A stretch of 7,856 bases of DNA from an uncultured Alphaproteobacteria bacterium (GTDB lineage: Bacteria > Pseudomonadota > Alphaproteobacteria > Caulobacterales > Caulobacteraceae). The notes under the pieces were generated by a model. That model saw only the letters and a list, made by a program, of their open reading frames with translations. It had not been told where the DNA came from and searched no databases. Location of the stretch: the NCBI GenBank assembly GCA_903933475.1, contig CAIZKE010000151.1, positions 1 to 7,856 on the forward strand, read 5' to 3'. A program made the translations under genes and the position numbers. Within the stretch, counting starts at the first letter, position 1. The number at the start of each line of letters is the position of its first letter. This document shows positions 1 through 5,706 of this stretch, piece after piece.

Positions 1-2
1 AC

Positions 3-101
3 GTCTGCCCGGACTGCGGCGACACGGCCCTCGTACGAAAAGGTGCAGACCTCATCTGCGACACCTGCGGCGTCCGCGCCGAGGGTGACCTCACCGGCTG
101 A
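3..101 (+). CDS. C-terminal end of a zinc-ribbon protein (5' partial)
   Basis: The frame is open from the left edge and ends at TGA 99-101, giving 32 residues. They contain two CxxC knuckles: CPDC at visible residues 2-5 and CDTC at residues 19-22, separated by 13 residues. This is a C-terminal zinc-ribbon layout. The stretch ALVRKG before CDTCG resembles the zinc-ribbon tail of adenosylcobalamin-dependent ribonucleotide reductases (NrdJ), but it lacks the terminal Cys-rich end usual there, so the parent protein is not identified. Other zinc-ribbon proteins are equally possible. The gene is convergent with the TetR gene to its right. The residues seen are certain; any function is inference. 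Confidence 0.6.
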   Translation, partial: VCPDCGDTALVRKGADLICDTCGVRAEGDLTG

Positions 102-279
102 CGGCTCTGCATCCACGGAGTAGGATTCTGTTTTGGTCCGATAACCGTTTCCGGCCGATCGGAACATGATCTCGCGGATAGCTTCTGACGCCTGGCGCCC
201 GCCTAGCCGCGGCCCGACTGCAGAAGTCGCCGCTTGGGCGTCAGGTTTGCGGACGGTCTGACACCCAGACCCCGTCTGC
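102..279. other. Convergent intergenic region with several hairpins
   Basis: This gap lies between the 3' ends of the zinc-ribbon gene (plus) and the TetR gene (minus), where terminators are expected. No gene is supported here. Visible inverted repeats are TTCCG 149-153 with CGGAA 160-164; CTGACGCC 185-192 with GGCGTCAG 237-244; CGACT 215-219 with AGTCG 225-229, nested inside the previous pair; and GGTCTG 255-260 with CAGACC 266-271. None is followed by a clear T-run on either strand. Confidence 0.5.
252..276 (-). terminator. Possible terminator hairpin after the TetR gene
   Basis: GGTCTG 255-260 and CAGACC 266-271 form a perfect 6-bp stem with a 5-base loop. GAC 252-254 and GTC 274-276 extend it across a two-base bulge. 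It begins four bases beyond the TetR stop codon in the minus-strand reading direction. No U-tract follows, so intrinsic termination is only possible; the hairpin could instead protect the transcript 3' end. Confidence 0.3.
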
Positions 280-936
280 TTAGAGCGTCGTCTGTATTTT
301 GAAGCCCTGGAGTTCAATGGGACTCCAGGCGAAAGCCTTCGCCGCCACCGCCGGGACTCCCAGAACTCGCAGCACCATTTCGGAAACCTTCGAGGCGGCT
401 TCTGGGCCAGTATCCCCCCGGAGGCGCGCGGCAAGGGCCGCCAAGATCATGGATAGGATCGTATCCATGGTGAACGCGTCTATCTCCAGGTCGAACAAGC
501 CCTGACGCACGCCGAGCGCAAGATCGGTGCGCAGATAGCTCTCGACCTGGCGATGGACTTCCGGCGCGTACCCGGCCGATCGGATCAACACCCAGCCCCA
601 TTGCGGTTGGCCGCAGGCAATTTCGATGAACTGTCGAGTCGCGCAACTAAACCGTTCGGCTGCGTTGTCGATGTGGGTCATCGCCCCGTCAATCTGGCGG
701 GCGATATCGTAGGCAACTTTGAAGGCTACCTCGGCCGCGATGGCGTCCTTGTCCTTGAAATGCACATAGAAAGTGCCGTTGACCACGTCAGCCCGACGGG
801 CAATTTCGTTTACGGACGCCGCCTCAAAGCCGTCGCGCGCGAACACCTCCACAGCCGCATCCATAAGGCGCGCGCGCGTTCTCACGCTCTTTCGCTGGTT
901 GCGCGCCTGATGAGTGAATGGACCCTCGCCGGACAT
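280..936 (-). CDS. TetR/AcrR-family transcriptional regulator
   Basis: This is a 218-residue protein, a typical TetR-family length. The N-terminal DNA-binding domain spans about residues 18-65. It has a first helix (RARLMDAAVEVFARDGF) and a helix-turn-helix at about 42-62 ending in the family signature GTFYVHFKDKD. The rest is a helical ligand-binding and dimerisation domain with no close family I can name. The start at 936 places GGAG ten bases upstream and leaves the full HTH intact. The gene is divergent from the aromatic catabolic operon across a 121-base gap, the usual arrangement for a local repressor that is released by a pathway substrate or intermediate. Its likely promoter overlaps a perfect palindrome, which suggests autoregulation. 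The family call is secure; the effector and target are inferred from position. Confidence 0.93.
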   Translation of the reverse strand: MSGEGPFTHQARNQRKSVRTRARLMDAAVEVFARDGFEAASVNEIARRADVVNGTFYVHFKDKDAIAAEVAFKVAYDIARQIDGAMTHIDNAAERFSCATRQFIEIACGQPQWGWVLIRSAGYAPEVHRQVESYLRTDLALGVRQGLFDLEIDAFTMDTILSMILAALAARLRGDTGPEAASKVSEMVLRVLGVPAVAAKAFAWSPIELQGFKIQTTL

Positions 937-960
937 CTCGACCTAACTCCAACTTACGGG

Positions 961-970
961 AGGCTAGCCT
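961..970. promoter_or_regulatory. Candidate operator palindrome 1
   Basis: AGGCTAGCCT is a perfect 10-base palindrome in the divergent TetR/dioxygenase promoter region. It covers the predicted -10 of the TetR gene. TetR-family dimers bind palindromes in such positions, but this one is short for the family, so binding is inferred from symmetry and location. Confidence 0.35.
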
Positions 971-972
971 GA

Positions 973-989
973 TTTCCAATAATTGACAA
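973..989. promoter_or_regulatory. Candidate operator palindrome 2, over a TTGACA box
   Basis: This 17-base imperfect palindrome is centred on base 981, with six of eight base pairs matching and an uninterrupted CAATAATTG core at 977-985. It overlaps TTGACA (983-988), a perfect -35 hexamer for the plus-strand operon, and the minus-strand TTGTCA of the TetR promoter. No convincing plus-strand -10 was found 16-19 bases downstream, so the operon promoter is only half defined. Length and symmetry fit a TetR-dimer site better than palindrome 1. Confidence 0.4.
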
Positions 990-1042
990 AGGTCCCAAAA
1001 AACGCGACGACAGGATCAACGCACGGCGGTTAGCGGCTTGGC

Positions 1043-1049
1043 GGAGAGG
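1043..1049 (+). promoter_or_regulatory. Ribosome binding site of the first operon gene
   Basis: GGAGAGG lies eight bases before the ATG at 1058 and supports that start for the dioxygenase. Confidence 0.65.
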
Positions 1050-1057
1050 CTAGGGAC

Positions 1058-2041
1058 ATGAGCACTCAACCGATCATCAGGGTTCGCGATGTGGCGTTCC
1101 CGCGCCTGCAGGTTCCCGACCTGGACCAGATGGAGTCCTTTCTCATGGACTTCGGCATGGTCCGTGCGGAGCGCCGCTCTGATGTGCTCTACATGCGCAG
1201 CGCCGGGACCGCGCCCTATGTTCACGTGACCCATCAGGGTGAACCCGCCTTTCTCGGCTTCGCATTCAGCGTCGGCAGCCGGGCGGATCTCGACAGCCTC
1301 GCCGCCAGCCCGGGGTTCACGCCGGTGGAGGCGATTGACGCGCCCGGTGGGGGCTGGAAGACCTCGACCGTGGATACCGTCGGCCATGTGGTCGAGGCGG
1401 TGTTCGGGTTCGAGCCGGTGACGCCGCTTTCCGATCTGTCGCCACGCCCCCTGAACATGGGCGAAACCTTCCAGCGCATTGGCGCGACCCAGCGGATCAA
1501 GTCCGGTCCGAGCCGCATCAAGCGGTTTGGTCACCTGGCGATGAATGTGCCGGACCCGGTGGCGGCTCTGGCCTGGTACCACGCGCGCTTCGGGTTGATC
1601 GCTTCGGATCGGGTCAATCTGGCCCCTGGCATGCCGGTGGCGATCTTTACCCGCTGCGACAAGGGTGCGGAGCCGGCGGATCATCACTCCATCCTCTTTG
1701 CCAGCAACATGTCCTCAGGCGGTGTATCCGGACTCAACCACCTGTCCTGGGAGGTCTGCGACATCGACGATGTACAGGCCGGGCGGGAGCATCTGGCCGC
1801 CAAGGGCCGGAGCCATGAATGGGGCGTGGGGCGCCATCTGCTGGGCAGCCAGGTCTTTGACTACTGGCGCGACCCCTGGGGACATATTCACGAGCACTGG
1901 ACAGATGGGGACCAGTTTGACGCCTCTGCGCCGACGGGTGACCATTCCATCGATATGGGCGCGGTGAGTCAGTGGGGCCCGAACATGCCCTCAAGCTTTG
2001 GCCGCACCATCCCCCCCATACCGCGCTCGAAGTCTGCATGA
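1058..2041 (+). CDS. Type I extradiol ring-cleavage dioxygenase (VOC superfamily)
   Basis: This 327-residue protein should open a catechol-type ring next to the diol using Fe(II) and O2 in the cytoplasm. It has two vicinal-oxygen-chelate domains. The N-terminal one (about 10-120) lacks metal ligands, as is usual. The catalytic one (about 155-285) carries all the residues expected from the BphC-type 2,3-dihydroxybiphenyl dioxygenase fold: metal ligands His159, His228 and Glu279, plus catalytic His210, His260 and Tyr269. Their spacings closely match BphC His146, His210, Glu260, His195, His241 and Tyr250. The C-terminal motif RDPWGHIHEHWTDGD contains the glutamate ligand. It is the first gene of the operon and its stop overlaps the next start as ATGA. 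The substrate is unknown; relatives act on dihydroxybiphenyl, dihydroxycumate and similar compounds. The last 40 residues are a Pro/Ser-rich tail. Confidence 0.92.
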   Translation: MSTQPIIRVRDVAFPRLQVPDLDQMESFLMDFGMVRAERRSDVLYMRSAGTAPYVHVTHQGEPAFLGFAFSVGSRADLDSLAASPGFTPVEAIDAPGGGWKTSTVDTVGHVVEAVFGFEPVTPLSDLSPRPLNMGETFQRIGATQRIKSGPSRIKRFGHLAMNVPDPVAALAWYHARFGLIASDRVNLAPGMPVAIFTRCDKGAEPADHHSILFASNMSSGGVSGLNHLSWEVCDIDDVQAGREHLAAKGRSHEWGVGRHLLGSQVFDYWRDPWGHIHEHWTDGDQFDASAPTGDHSIDMGAVSQWGPNMPSSFGRTIPPIPRSKSA

Positions 2042-3732
2042 GTCCCCAGATGAACGAGATCGAGACGACGGTCCTCATCGTCGGCGGGGGGCCTGTCGGC
2101 CTTCTGGGCGCCCAGCTTCTGGCGCGCCGTGGCATCAAGGTTCTGGTTGCCGAAAAGTATCCGCAGCGCGTGGATTCCCCCAAGGCTCACGCCCTCAATC
2201 CAAGATCTCTTGAGATCTGCGCAGCGGCGGGGCTACCCATGGAGGACATCCACGCCGTCGCCACCTGTCGGGACGATGGGGGCTACGTCTGGATGATGGA
2301 GACCCTCAGCGCGCCGCCGATCGGCAGCATTGCGTATGAACGCCAGGACGACGCTGTGCGTGCTGTCACGCCCTGGCCCCTCATCAATATAGCTCAGCCG
2401 CAGTTTGAGGAGGTTCTGGAGCGCGCGGTCCTCGCCCAGCCTGGCGTTACCCTCCTTCGAGGCCGGGAATGGCGGAACAGCCTGCAACTGACCGACGGCG
2501 TGACATCCTCACTTCAGGATCGCGCCACCGGCGAGGTGCTGAAGGTCCGTAGCCGCTATGTCATCGCCTGTGACGGGGCGGGCAGCACCGTGCGCGAAAG
2601 TCTGGGCATCGCCATGGACGGGCCGGAAGGCCTCGCCAACTTCATGACCATTCATTTCGAGGCCAACCTGCGGTCCATCCTCGGGGACAAGCTTGGAATC
2701 CTCTATTTTCTCTTCGGGCCCGGCCTGAACGGCACCCTGATCGCCTATGATATGGAAAAGACTTGGGTGCTGATGCACCCCTGTGGTCCGGATTCGACCC
2801 CGGAAGACTTCGACGAGGCCACCTGCCGGGCCGCCGTCGCCGCCGCGGTCGGCGCGCCAGTGCCGGATCTCCAGATCAAGGGGGTCAAGGGCTGGAAGAT
2901 GTCGGCCCAGATAGCCCGGACCTATCGCGACGGCATGGTGTTCCTGGCCGGAGACGCCGGTCACCGCTTCCCCCCCACGGGCGGGCTCGGAATGAACACC
3001 GGGATTGGCGACATCGACAATCTGGCCTGGAAGATCGCGGCGGTGGAAGCCGGCTGGGCGGGGACGGCGCTGCTGGAGACCTACGAGTCGGAGCGCCGCA
3101 TTATCGCCCAGACCAATATGGGCCAGAGCCTGGCCAACACCTTCCGTTTGGGAAGCCTGTTCGAGGCCCTGGGCTATGGCGCGGACCGAACCGTTGACGA
3201 GGCGACCTATCGCACCCGCCTGGCGGACCCGGAGTCACGGACCCGGATCGATGAGGCGGTCGCCTTCCAAAAGGATCACTTCGACAGCCTGCGCCTGCAA
3301 CTCGGCTTTGCCTATGGGGACGCCCTAAGGGATGACGACACGCTGCCGATCAGCCAGTTCACCCCCAAATGCGTGGTTGGCGCACGCCTGCCGCATGTGG
3401 AACTGGCCGATGGACGCTCGACTCTTGATCTTGTCGATCCCAATGGACTGACCCTGATCGCCGCGGCGGAGTCGGGGGACCTGACGAGCCTGGCCGACGG
3501 CCTGCGAGCGCCGTCGGTCCAGTGGACGGAAGGCGCAGATTTCGCGGTGTCCGGGGAGGCCTGGTCGGTCCGCATGGGTCTTGAGCCTCAGAGTGCGGTG
3601 CTCGTGCGCCCCGACGGCCATATCCTGGCCATCATGACCCGCAGCGGCGCCGACGAGGCCCGGCGATTGGCGGAGACCCTTTCCGCCTACCTTGGCGCCC
3701 CGGTGGATGCCATTTTGACAGGAACCGCGTGA
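2038..3732 (+). CDS. FAD-dependent aromatic hydroxylase (PheA/TfdB/MhpA-type)
   Basis: This 564-residue group A flavoprotein would hydroxylate a phenolic ring ortho to its OH using NAD(P)H and O2. It shows the ADP-binding GGGPVG (16-21) in VLIVGGGPVGLLGAQLLARR, the DG motif YVIACDGAGSTVRESLG (174-190) and the FAD-ribityl GD motif VFLAGDAGHRFPPTGGLGMN (301-320). It also has the family segment PWPLINIAQPQFEEVL (112-127). The C-terminal 150 residues form the thioredoxin-like domain of this family, without a CxxC, and include AVLVRPDGHILAI (520-532). The start at 2038 overlaps the dioxygenase stop as ATGA with no Shine-Dalgarno, implying translational coupling. An in-frame GTG at 1972 would add 22 unrelated residues inside the previous gene and is rejected; ATG 2050 is also possible. 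It probably supplies the catechol for the dioxygenase. The substrate cannot be told from sequence. Confidence 0.92.
   Translation: MSPQMNEIETTVLIVGGGPVGLLGAQLLARRGIKVLVAEKYPQRVDSPKAHALNPRSLEICAAAGLPMEDIHAVATCRDDGGYVWMMETLSAPPIGSIAYERQDDAVRAVTPWPLINIAQPQFEEVLERAVLAQPGVTLLRGREWRNSLQLTDGVTSSLQDRATGEVLKVRSRYVIACDGAGSTVRESLGIAMDGPEGLANFMTIHFEANLRSILGDKLGILYFLFGPGLNGTLIAYDMEKTWVLMHPCGPDSTPEDFDEATCRAAVAAAVGAPVPDLQIKGVKGWKMSAQIARTYRDGMVFLAGDAGHRFPPTGGLGMNTGIGDIDNLAWKIAAVEAGWAGTALLETYESERRIIAQTNMGQSLANTFRLGSLFEALGYGADRTVDEATYRTRLADPESRTRIDEAVAFQKDHFDSLRLQLGFAYGDALRDDDTLPISQFTPKCVVGARLPHVELADGRSTLDLVDPNGLTLIAAAESGDLTSLADGLRAPSVQWTEGADFAVSGEAWSVRMGLEPQSAVLVRPDGHILAIMTRSGADEARRLAETLSAYLGAPVDAILTGTA
3720..3724 (+). 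promoter_or_regulatory. Ribosome binding site that sets the SDR start
   Basis: AGGAA, within the end of the hydroxylase gene, is seven bases before ATG 3732 but only four before the alternative GTG 3729. This favours the ATG. Confidence 0.5.
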
Positions 3733-4511
3733 TGGATCTCGGTTTGAACGATAAGCGCGCCCTGGTCTGCGCGTCCTCCCAGGGGCTGGGTTTTGCCTGC
3801 GCTTTCGCCCTGTCCCGGGAGGGCGCGCAGGTGGTGATCAACGGTCGAGACCCCGAAAAGCTCGCGGCGGCCCGCGATCGAATCGCCGGAGAGACAGGCG
3901 GCGAGGTCGAAGCGGTCGCTGCGGATCTTGAAACGCTTGAGGGTCGTAAGACCCTGCTGGACGCGGCCGGCGCTGTGGACATTCTGGTCAACAACAATGC
4001 CGGCCCGCCTCCGGGCCAGTTCCAGGGCTGGGATGAGTCCGCCTGGCTCGGGGCGATCGACGCCAACATGCTGCCGGCGCTGATGCTGATCCGGGGCCTC
4101 ATGCCCGGAATGAGGACCCGCAAGTTCGGCCGCATCGTCAACATCACCAGCGCGATGGTAAAGTCACCGCGGGGTCCAATGGGCCTGTCCACCGCAGCGC
4201 GGGCCGCGCTCACCGCCGCCTGCAAGGCCATCGCGCCCGAGGTGGCGGCCGACAACGTCACGATCAACAACATGTTGCCCGAACGCTTCGACACCGAGCG
4301 CCAGCAACAGATGGCCCGGTTGATGATGGGGATGAGGGGCATCACCTACGACGAGGCCCGGGCGGAAATCGCCAGCTCCATCGCAGCCAAGCGGTTTGGA
4401 CGCCCGGAGGAATTCGGCGACGCCTGCGCTTTTCTCTGCAGCGCCCAGGCCGGATTCATCTCCGGCCAGAACCTGCAACTGGACGGTGGCTCCTATCACG
4501 GCCTGATCTGA
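3732..4511 (+). CDS. Atypical SDR-family protein, 3-oxoacyl-ACP reductase-like
   Basis: This 259-residue protein has classical short-chain dehydrogenase length and a Rossmann fold. The first glycine motif is altered: CASSQGLG (13-20) replaces TGxxxGxG. NNNAG (87-91), NITS (137-140) and a C-terminal GQNLQLDGGSY (245-255) are present. The catalytic Ser140 is kept, but the YxxxK pair is missing: the aligned segment STAARAAL (153-160) has Ser153 for Tyr and Arg157 for Lys. A known SDR subgroup (annotated BKR-like, SDR-like) similarly lacks the standard tetrad, so this is a family trait rather than damage. Its ATG shares one base with the hydroxylase stop (TGATG). Its place between hydroxylase and FAH hydrolase implies a role on a pathway intermediate, but the reaction is unknown and ordinary NAD(P)H-dependent reduction is doubtful. 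Confidence 0.85.
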   Translation: MDLGLNDKRALVCASSQGLGFACAFALSREGAQVVINGRDPEKLAAARDRIAGETGGEVEAVAADLETLEGRKTLLDAAGAVDILVNNNAGPPPGQFQGWDESAWLGAIDANMLPALMLIRGLMPGMRTRKFGRIVNITSAMVKSPRGPMGLSTAARAALTAACKAIAPEVAADNVTINNMLPERFDTERQQQMARLMMGMRGITYDEARAEIASSIAAKRFGRPEEFGDACAFLCSAQAGFISGQNLQLDGGSYHGLI

Positions 4512-4520
4512 GCCTACATC

Positions 4521-4526
4521 AAGGGA
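4521..4526 (+). promoter_or_regulatory. Ribosome binding site of the FAH-family gene
   Basis: AAGGGA lies nine bases before ATG 4536, in the only true gap of the operon, so this gene can initiate independently of upstream translation. Confidence 0.5.
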
Positions 4527-4535
4527 CCTGACATC

Positions 4536-5402
4536 ATGCGACTTGCGACCTTCCAGCCGCTCGACCAGGACGCGTCCGAGATCGGCGCCGTCATCGAGGG
4601 TGACCGCATCGTGCGGTTCAACCGCGCCCGTCCCGGAATGGCCCAGGACATGATCGACCTGATCACACGGTGGGCAGACCTTGAGGGGGAGGCCCGTCAG
4701 CTGGCCGCCGCCGCCGCCGAGACCCTGCCCCGCGATCGGCTCCGACTGCTGGCACCCGTTCCGCGGCCCGAGAAGATCATGGCGATCGGCCTCAACTATG
4801 CGGATCACATCGCCGAGACCGGCCAGGAGACGCCGAAGTCCCAGATCTGGTTTTCCAAACAGTTGAACGCCGTGGCGGGCCCGTTCGACCCGGTGCAGAT
4901 TCCCAAGGCGTCGGCCTTCGTCGACTACGAGGGCGAGATGGTCGCGGTGGTGGGCGTTCGTGGCCGTCACATCTCGCGTGACGCCGCACCGGCCGCGATC
5001 TTCGGCTGGTGCGTGGGTAACGACGTCTCCGAACGCGCCTGGCAGAACCGCAGCAGCCAGTGGGTGCTGGGCAAGTCGTTTGATACCCACGCGCCCTTCG
5101 GCCCCTGGATCACCACGGCGGATGAGATCGCCGACCCCCATGCGCTGAATCTGCGCACCCTGGTGAACGGCGAGATCCGGCAAAACTCCAACACCCGCCA
5201 CCTTGTGTTTGATGTCTGGGCCCAGATCGCAGAGCTATCGCAGGCCATGACCCTGGAACCCGGGGACATCATCTATACCGGAACGCCCGGCGGCGTCGGC
5301 GTGGCCATGCGGCCGCCGGTCGCCCTACGCGCCGGAGACCGCGTACGGGTGGAGGTCGATGGGCTGGGTTACATGGAGAATGGGTTTGAGCCGGAGGCCT
5401 GA
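4536..5402 (+). CDS. Fumarylacetoacetate hydrolase-family enzyme
   Basis: This 288-residue protein belongs to the FAH / 2-keto-4-pentenoate hydratase superfamily (COG0179 type), whose members cleave a C-C bond in, hydrate or decarboxylate dicarbonyl products of ring cleavage using Mg2+ or Mn2+. A small N-terminal domain (about 1-72) precedes the catalytic domain. Visible landmarks are IGLNYADHIAE (84-94), the acidic metal ligands YEGE (Glu132, Glu134), GNDVSERAWQ (Asp163), the GKSFDTHAPFGPW loop (179-191) and TGTPGGVG (248-255). It follows the SDR after 24 bases and ends the operon. By context it processes the product of the extradiol dioxygenase, probably as a C-C hydrolase. The exact reaction cannot be assigned because the superfamily is functionally mixed. 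No hydratase/aldolase pair for the remaining steps is in the window. Confidence 0.9.
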   Translation: MRLATFQPLDQDASEIGAVIEGDRIVRFNRARPGMAQDMIDLITRWADLEGEARQLAAAAAETLPRDRLRLLAPVPRPEKIMAIGLNYADHIAETGQETPKSQIWFSKQLNAVAGPFDPVQIPKASAFVDYEGEMVAVVGVRGRHISRDAAPAAIFGWCVGNDVSERAWQNRSSQWVLGKSFDTHAPFGPWITTADEIADPHALNLRTLVNGEIRQNSNTRHLVFDVWAQIAELSQAMTLEPGDIIYTGTPGGVGVAMRPPVALRAGDRVRVEVDGLGYMENGFEPEA

Positions 5403-5450
5403 TCCGGACCAAGGGGCCGACAGCGATAACAAATCGGCGTGAATTCGGGG

Positions 5451-5550
5451 CGGGTCTCTAATGTCAGGTTCTGTCCCCTAGCGAGCACCCAGGCGGACCA
5501 GCACGGCCCCGGGGGATTCCCAGGTCGGCGATCACGGGTTTCGGGTCGCG
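5451..5550. repeat. Direct repeat copy A (degenerate)
   Basis: About 89 of 100 aligned bases match 7178-7276, in the same orientation, with one single-base gap. The match covers 27 bases beyond the DUF6665 stop codon (about 83% identical over the first 30 bases) and the last 70 or so coding bases (about 91%). It begins abruptly at CGGGTCTC; flanks to the left are unrelated. The two copies bracket the PQQ-type dehydrogenase gene. Confidence 0.85.
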
Positions 5551-5603
5551 CTCGCCGGCTGGCGGCTCTGCATCAATTGAGCCAGATCACGTCGCGGCCG
5601 CTT
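5478..5603 (-). pseudogene. Frameshifted 3' remnant of a DUF6665-like gene
   Basis: On the minus strand one frame reads GERDPKPVIADLGIPR, nearly the same as GMRDQKPVIADLGIPR in the intact gene at 7205-7525. An extra base in the C/G run around 5507-5515 then shifts the frame, and the next frame reads AVLVRLGAR and ends at the same TAG (5478-5480). Upstream, weaker similarity to the segment encoding KAAAEAVW and IQRE can be followed to about 5603, with further frameshifts and stops. No N-terminal half is present. It is a dead fragment, presumably left by duplication of the neighbouring gene's 3' part. It partly fills the 304-base gap after the operon; nothing else coding was seen in that gap. 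Confidence 0.75.
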
Positions 5604-5669
5604 GGGGGTTCTACCCGTGAGCAGACCTTCCCGCTTCCGCTGGGTAAAACTCAAGGTTGCGCCGGTCCG

Positions 5670-5697
5670 CTGTGCGCCAGGCGTCACTCCTGGACAG
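5670..5697 (-). terminator. Possible terminator hairpin after the dehydrogenase gene
   Basis: CCAGG 5677-5681 pairs with CCTGG 5689-5693 around a 7-base loop. CTGT 5670-5673 and ACAG 5694-5697 continue the stem across a 3-base bulge. It lies just past the dehydrogenase stop codon (5707-5709) in the minus-strand direction. There is no T-run, so it is a candidate only. Confidence 0.3.
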
Positions 5698-5706
5698 CCC
5701 CTTGTG

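Larger units (their letters stand above)
961..989 (-). promoter_or_regulatory. Promoter of the TetR gene
   Basis: On the minus strand, TTGTCA (984-989) is followed after exactly 17 bases by TAGCCT (961-966). This gives good -35 and acceptable -10 hexamers about 25 bases from the TetR start codon. The -10 lies inside the palindrome AGGCTAGCCT and the -35 overlaps a second imperfect palindrome, so a protein bound at either site would block transcription. The assignment is by inspection only. Confidence 0.45.

Noticed and set aside
553..972. 139-codon plus-strand frame over the TetR gene
   Set aside because: It is antisense to a clear TetR helix-turn-helix region, and it also runs through the divergent promoter.
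1016..1687. 223-codon minus-strand frame over the dioxygenase
   Set aside because: It is antisense to a gene with all catalytic residues conserved; its Arg/His-rich composition shows no domain.
1972..2037. Upstream GTG start for the FAD hydroxylase
   Set aside because: The extra 22 residues lie out of frame within the conserved dioxygenase gene and precede the usual N-terminus of the flavoprotein family; ATG 2038 with its ATGA overlap fits better.
3632..4345. 237-codon minus-strand frame over the hydroxylase/SDR junction
   Set aside because: It is Ser/Arg/Pro-rich and antisense to two well-supported genes; no motif was seen.
4164..5201. 345-codon open frame on the minus strand
   Set aside because: It lies antisense to the SDR and FAH-family genes, which have clear conserved motifs. 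Its translation is low-complexity Gly/Arg/Asp/His-rich with no recognisable domain, as expected for an antisense frame in high-GC DNA.
5416..5438. GCCGA/TCGGC inverted repeat as an operon terminator
   Set aside because: The stem is only 5 bp with a 13-base loop and no T-run; too weak to call.
5621..5650. Resemblance of GCAGACCTTCCCGCT...GGGTAAAA to the intact gene around 7283-7304
   Set aside because: That part of the intact gene already aligns with 5565-5603, so this would need a second overlapping copy; the match is short and gapped and may be chance.
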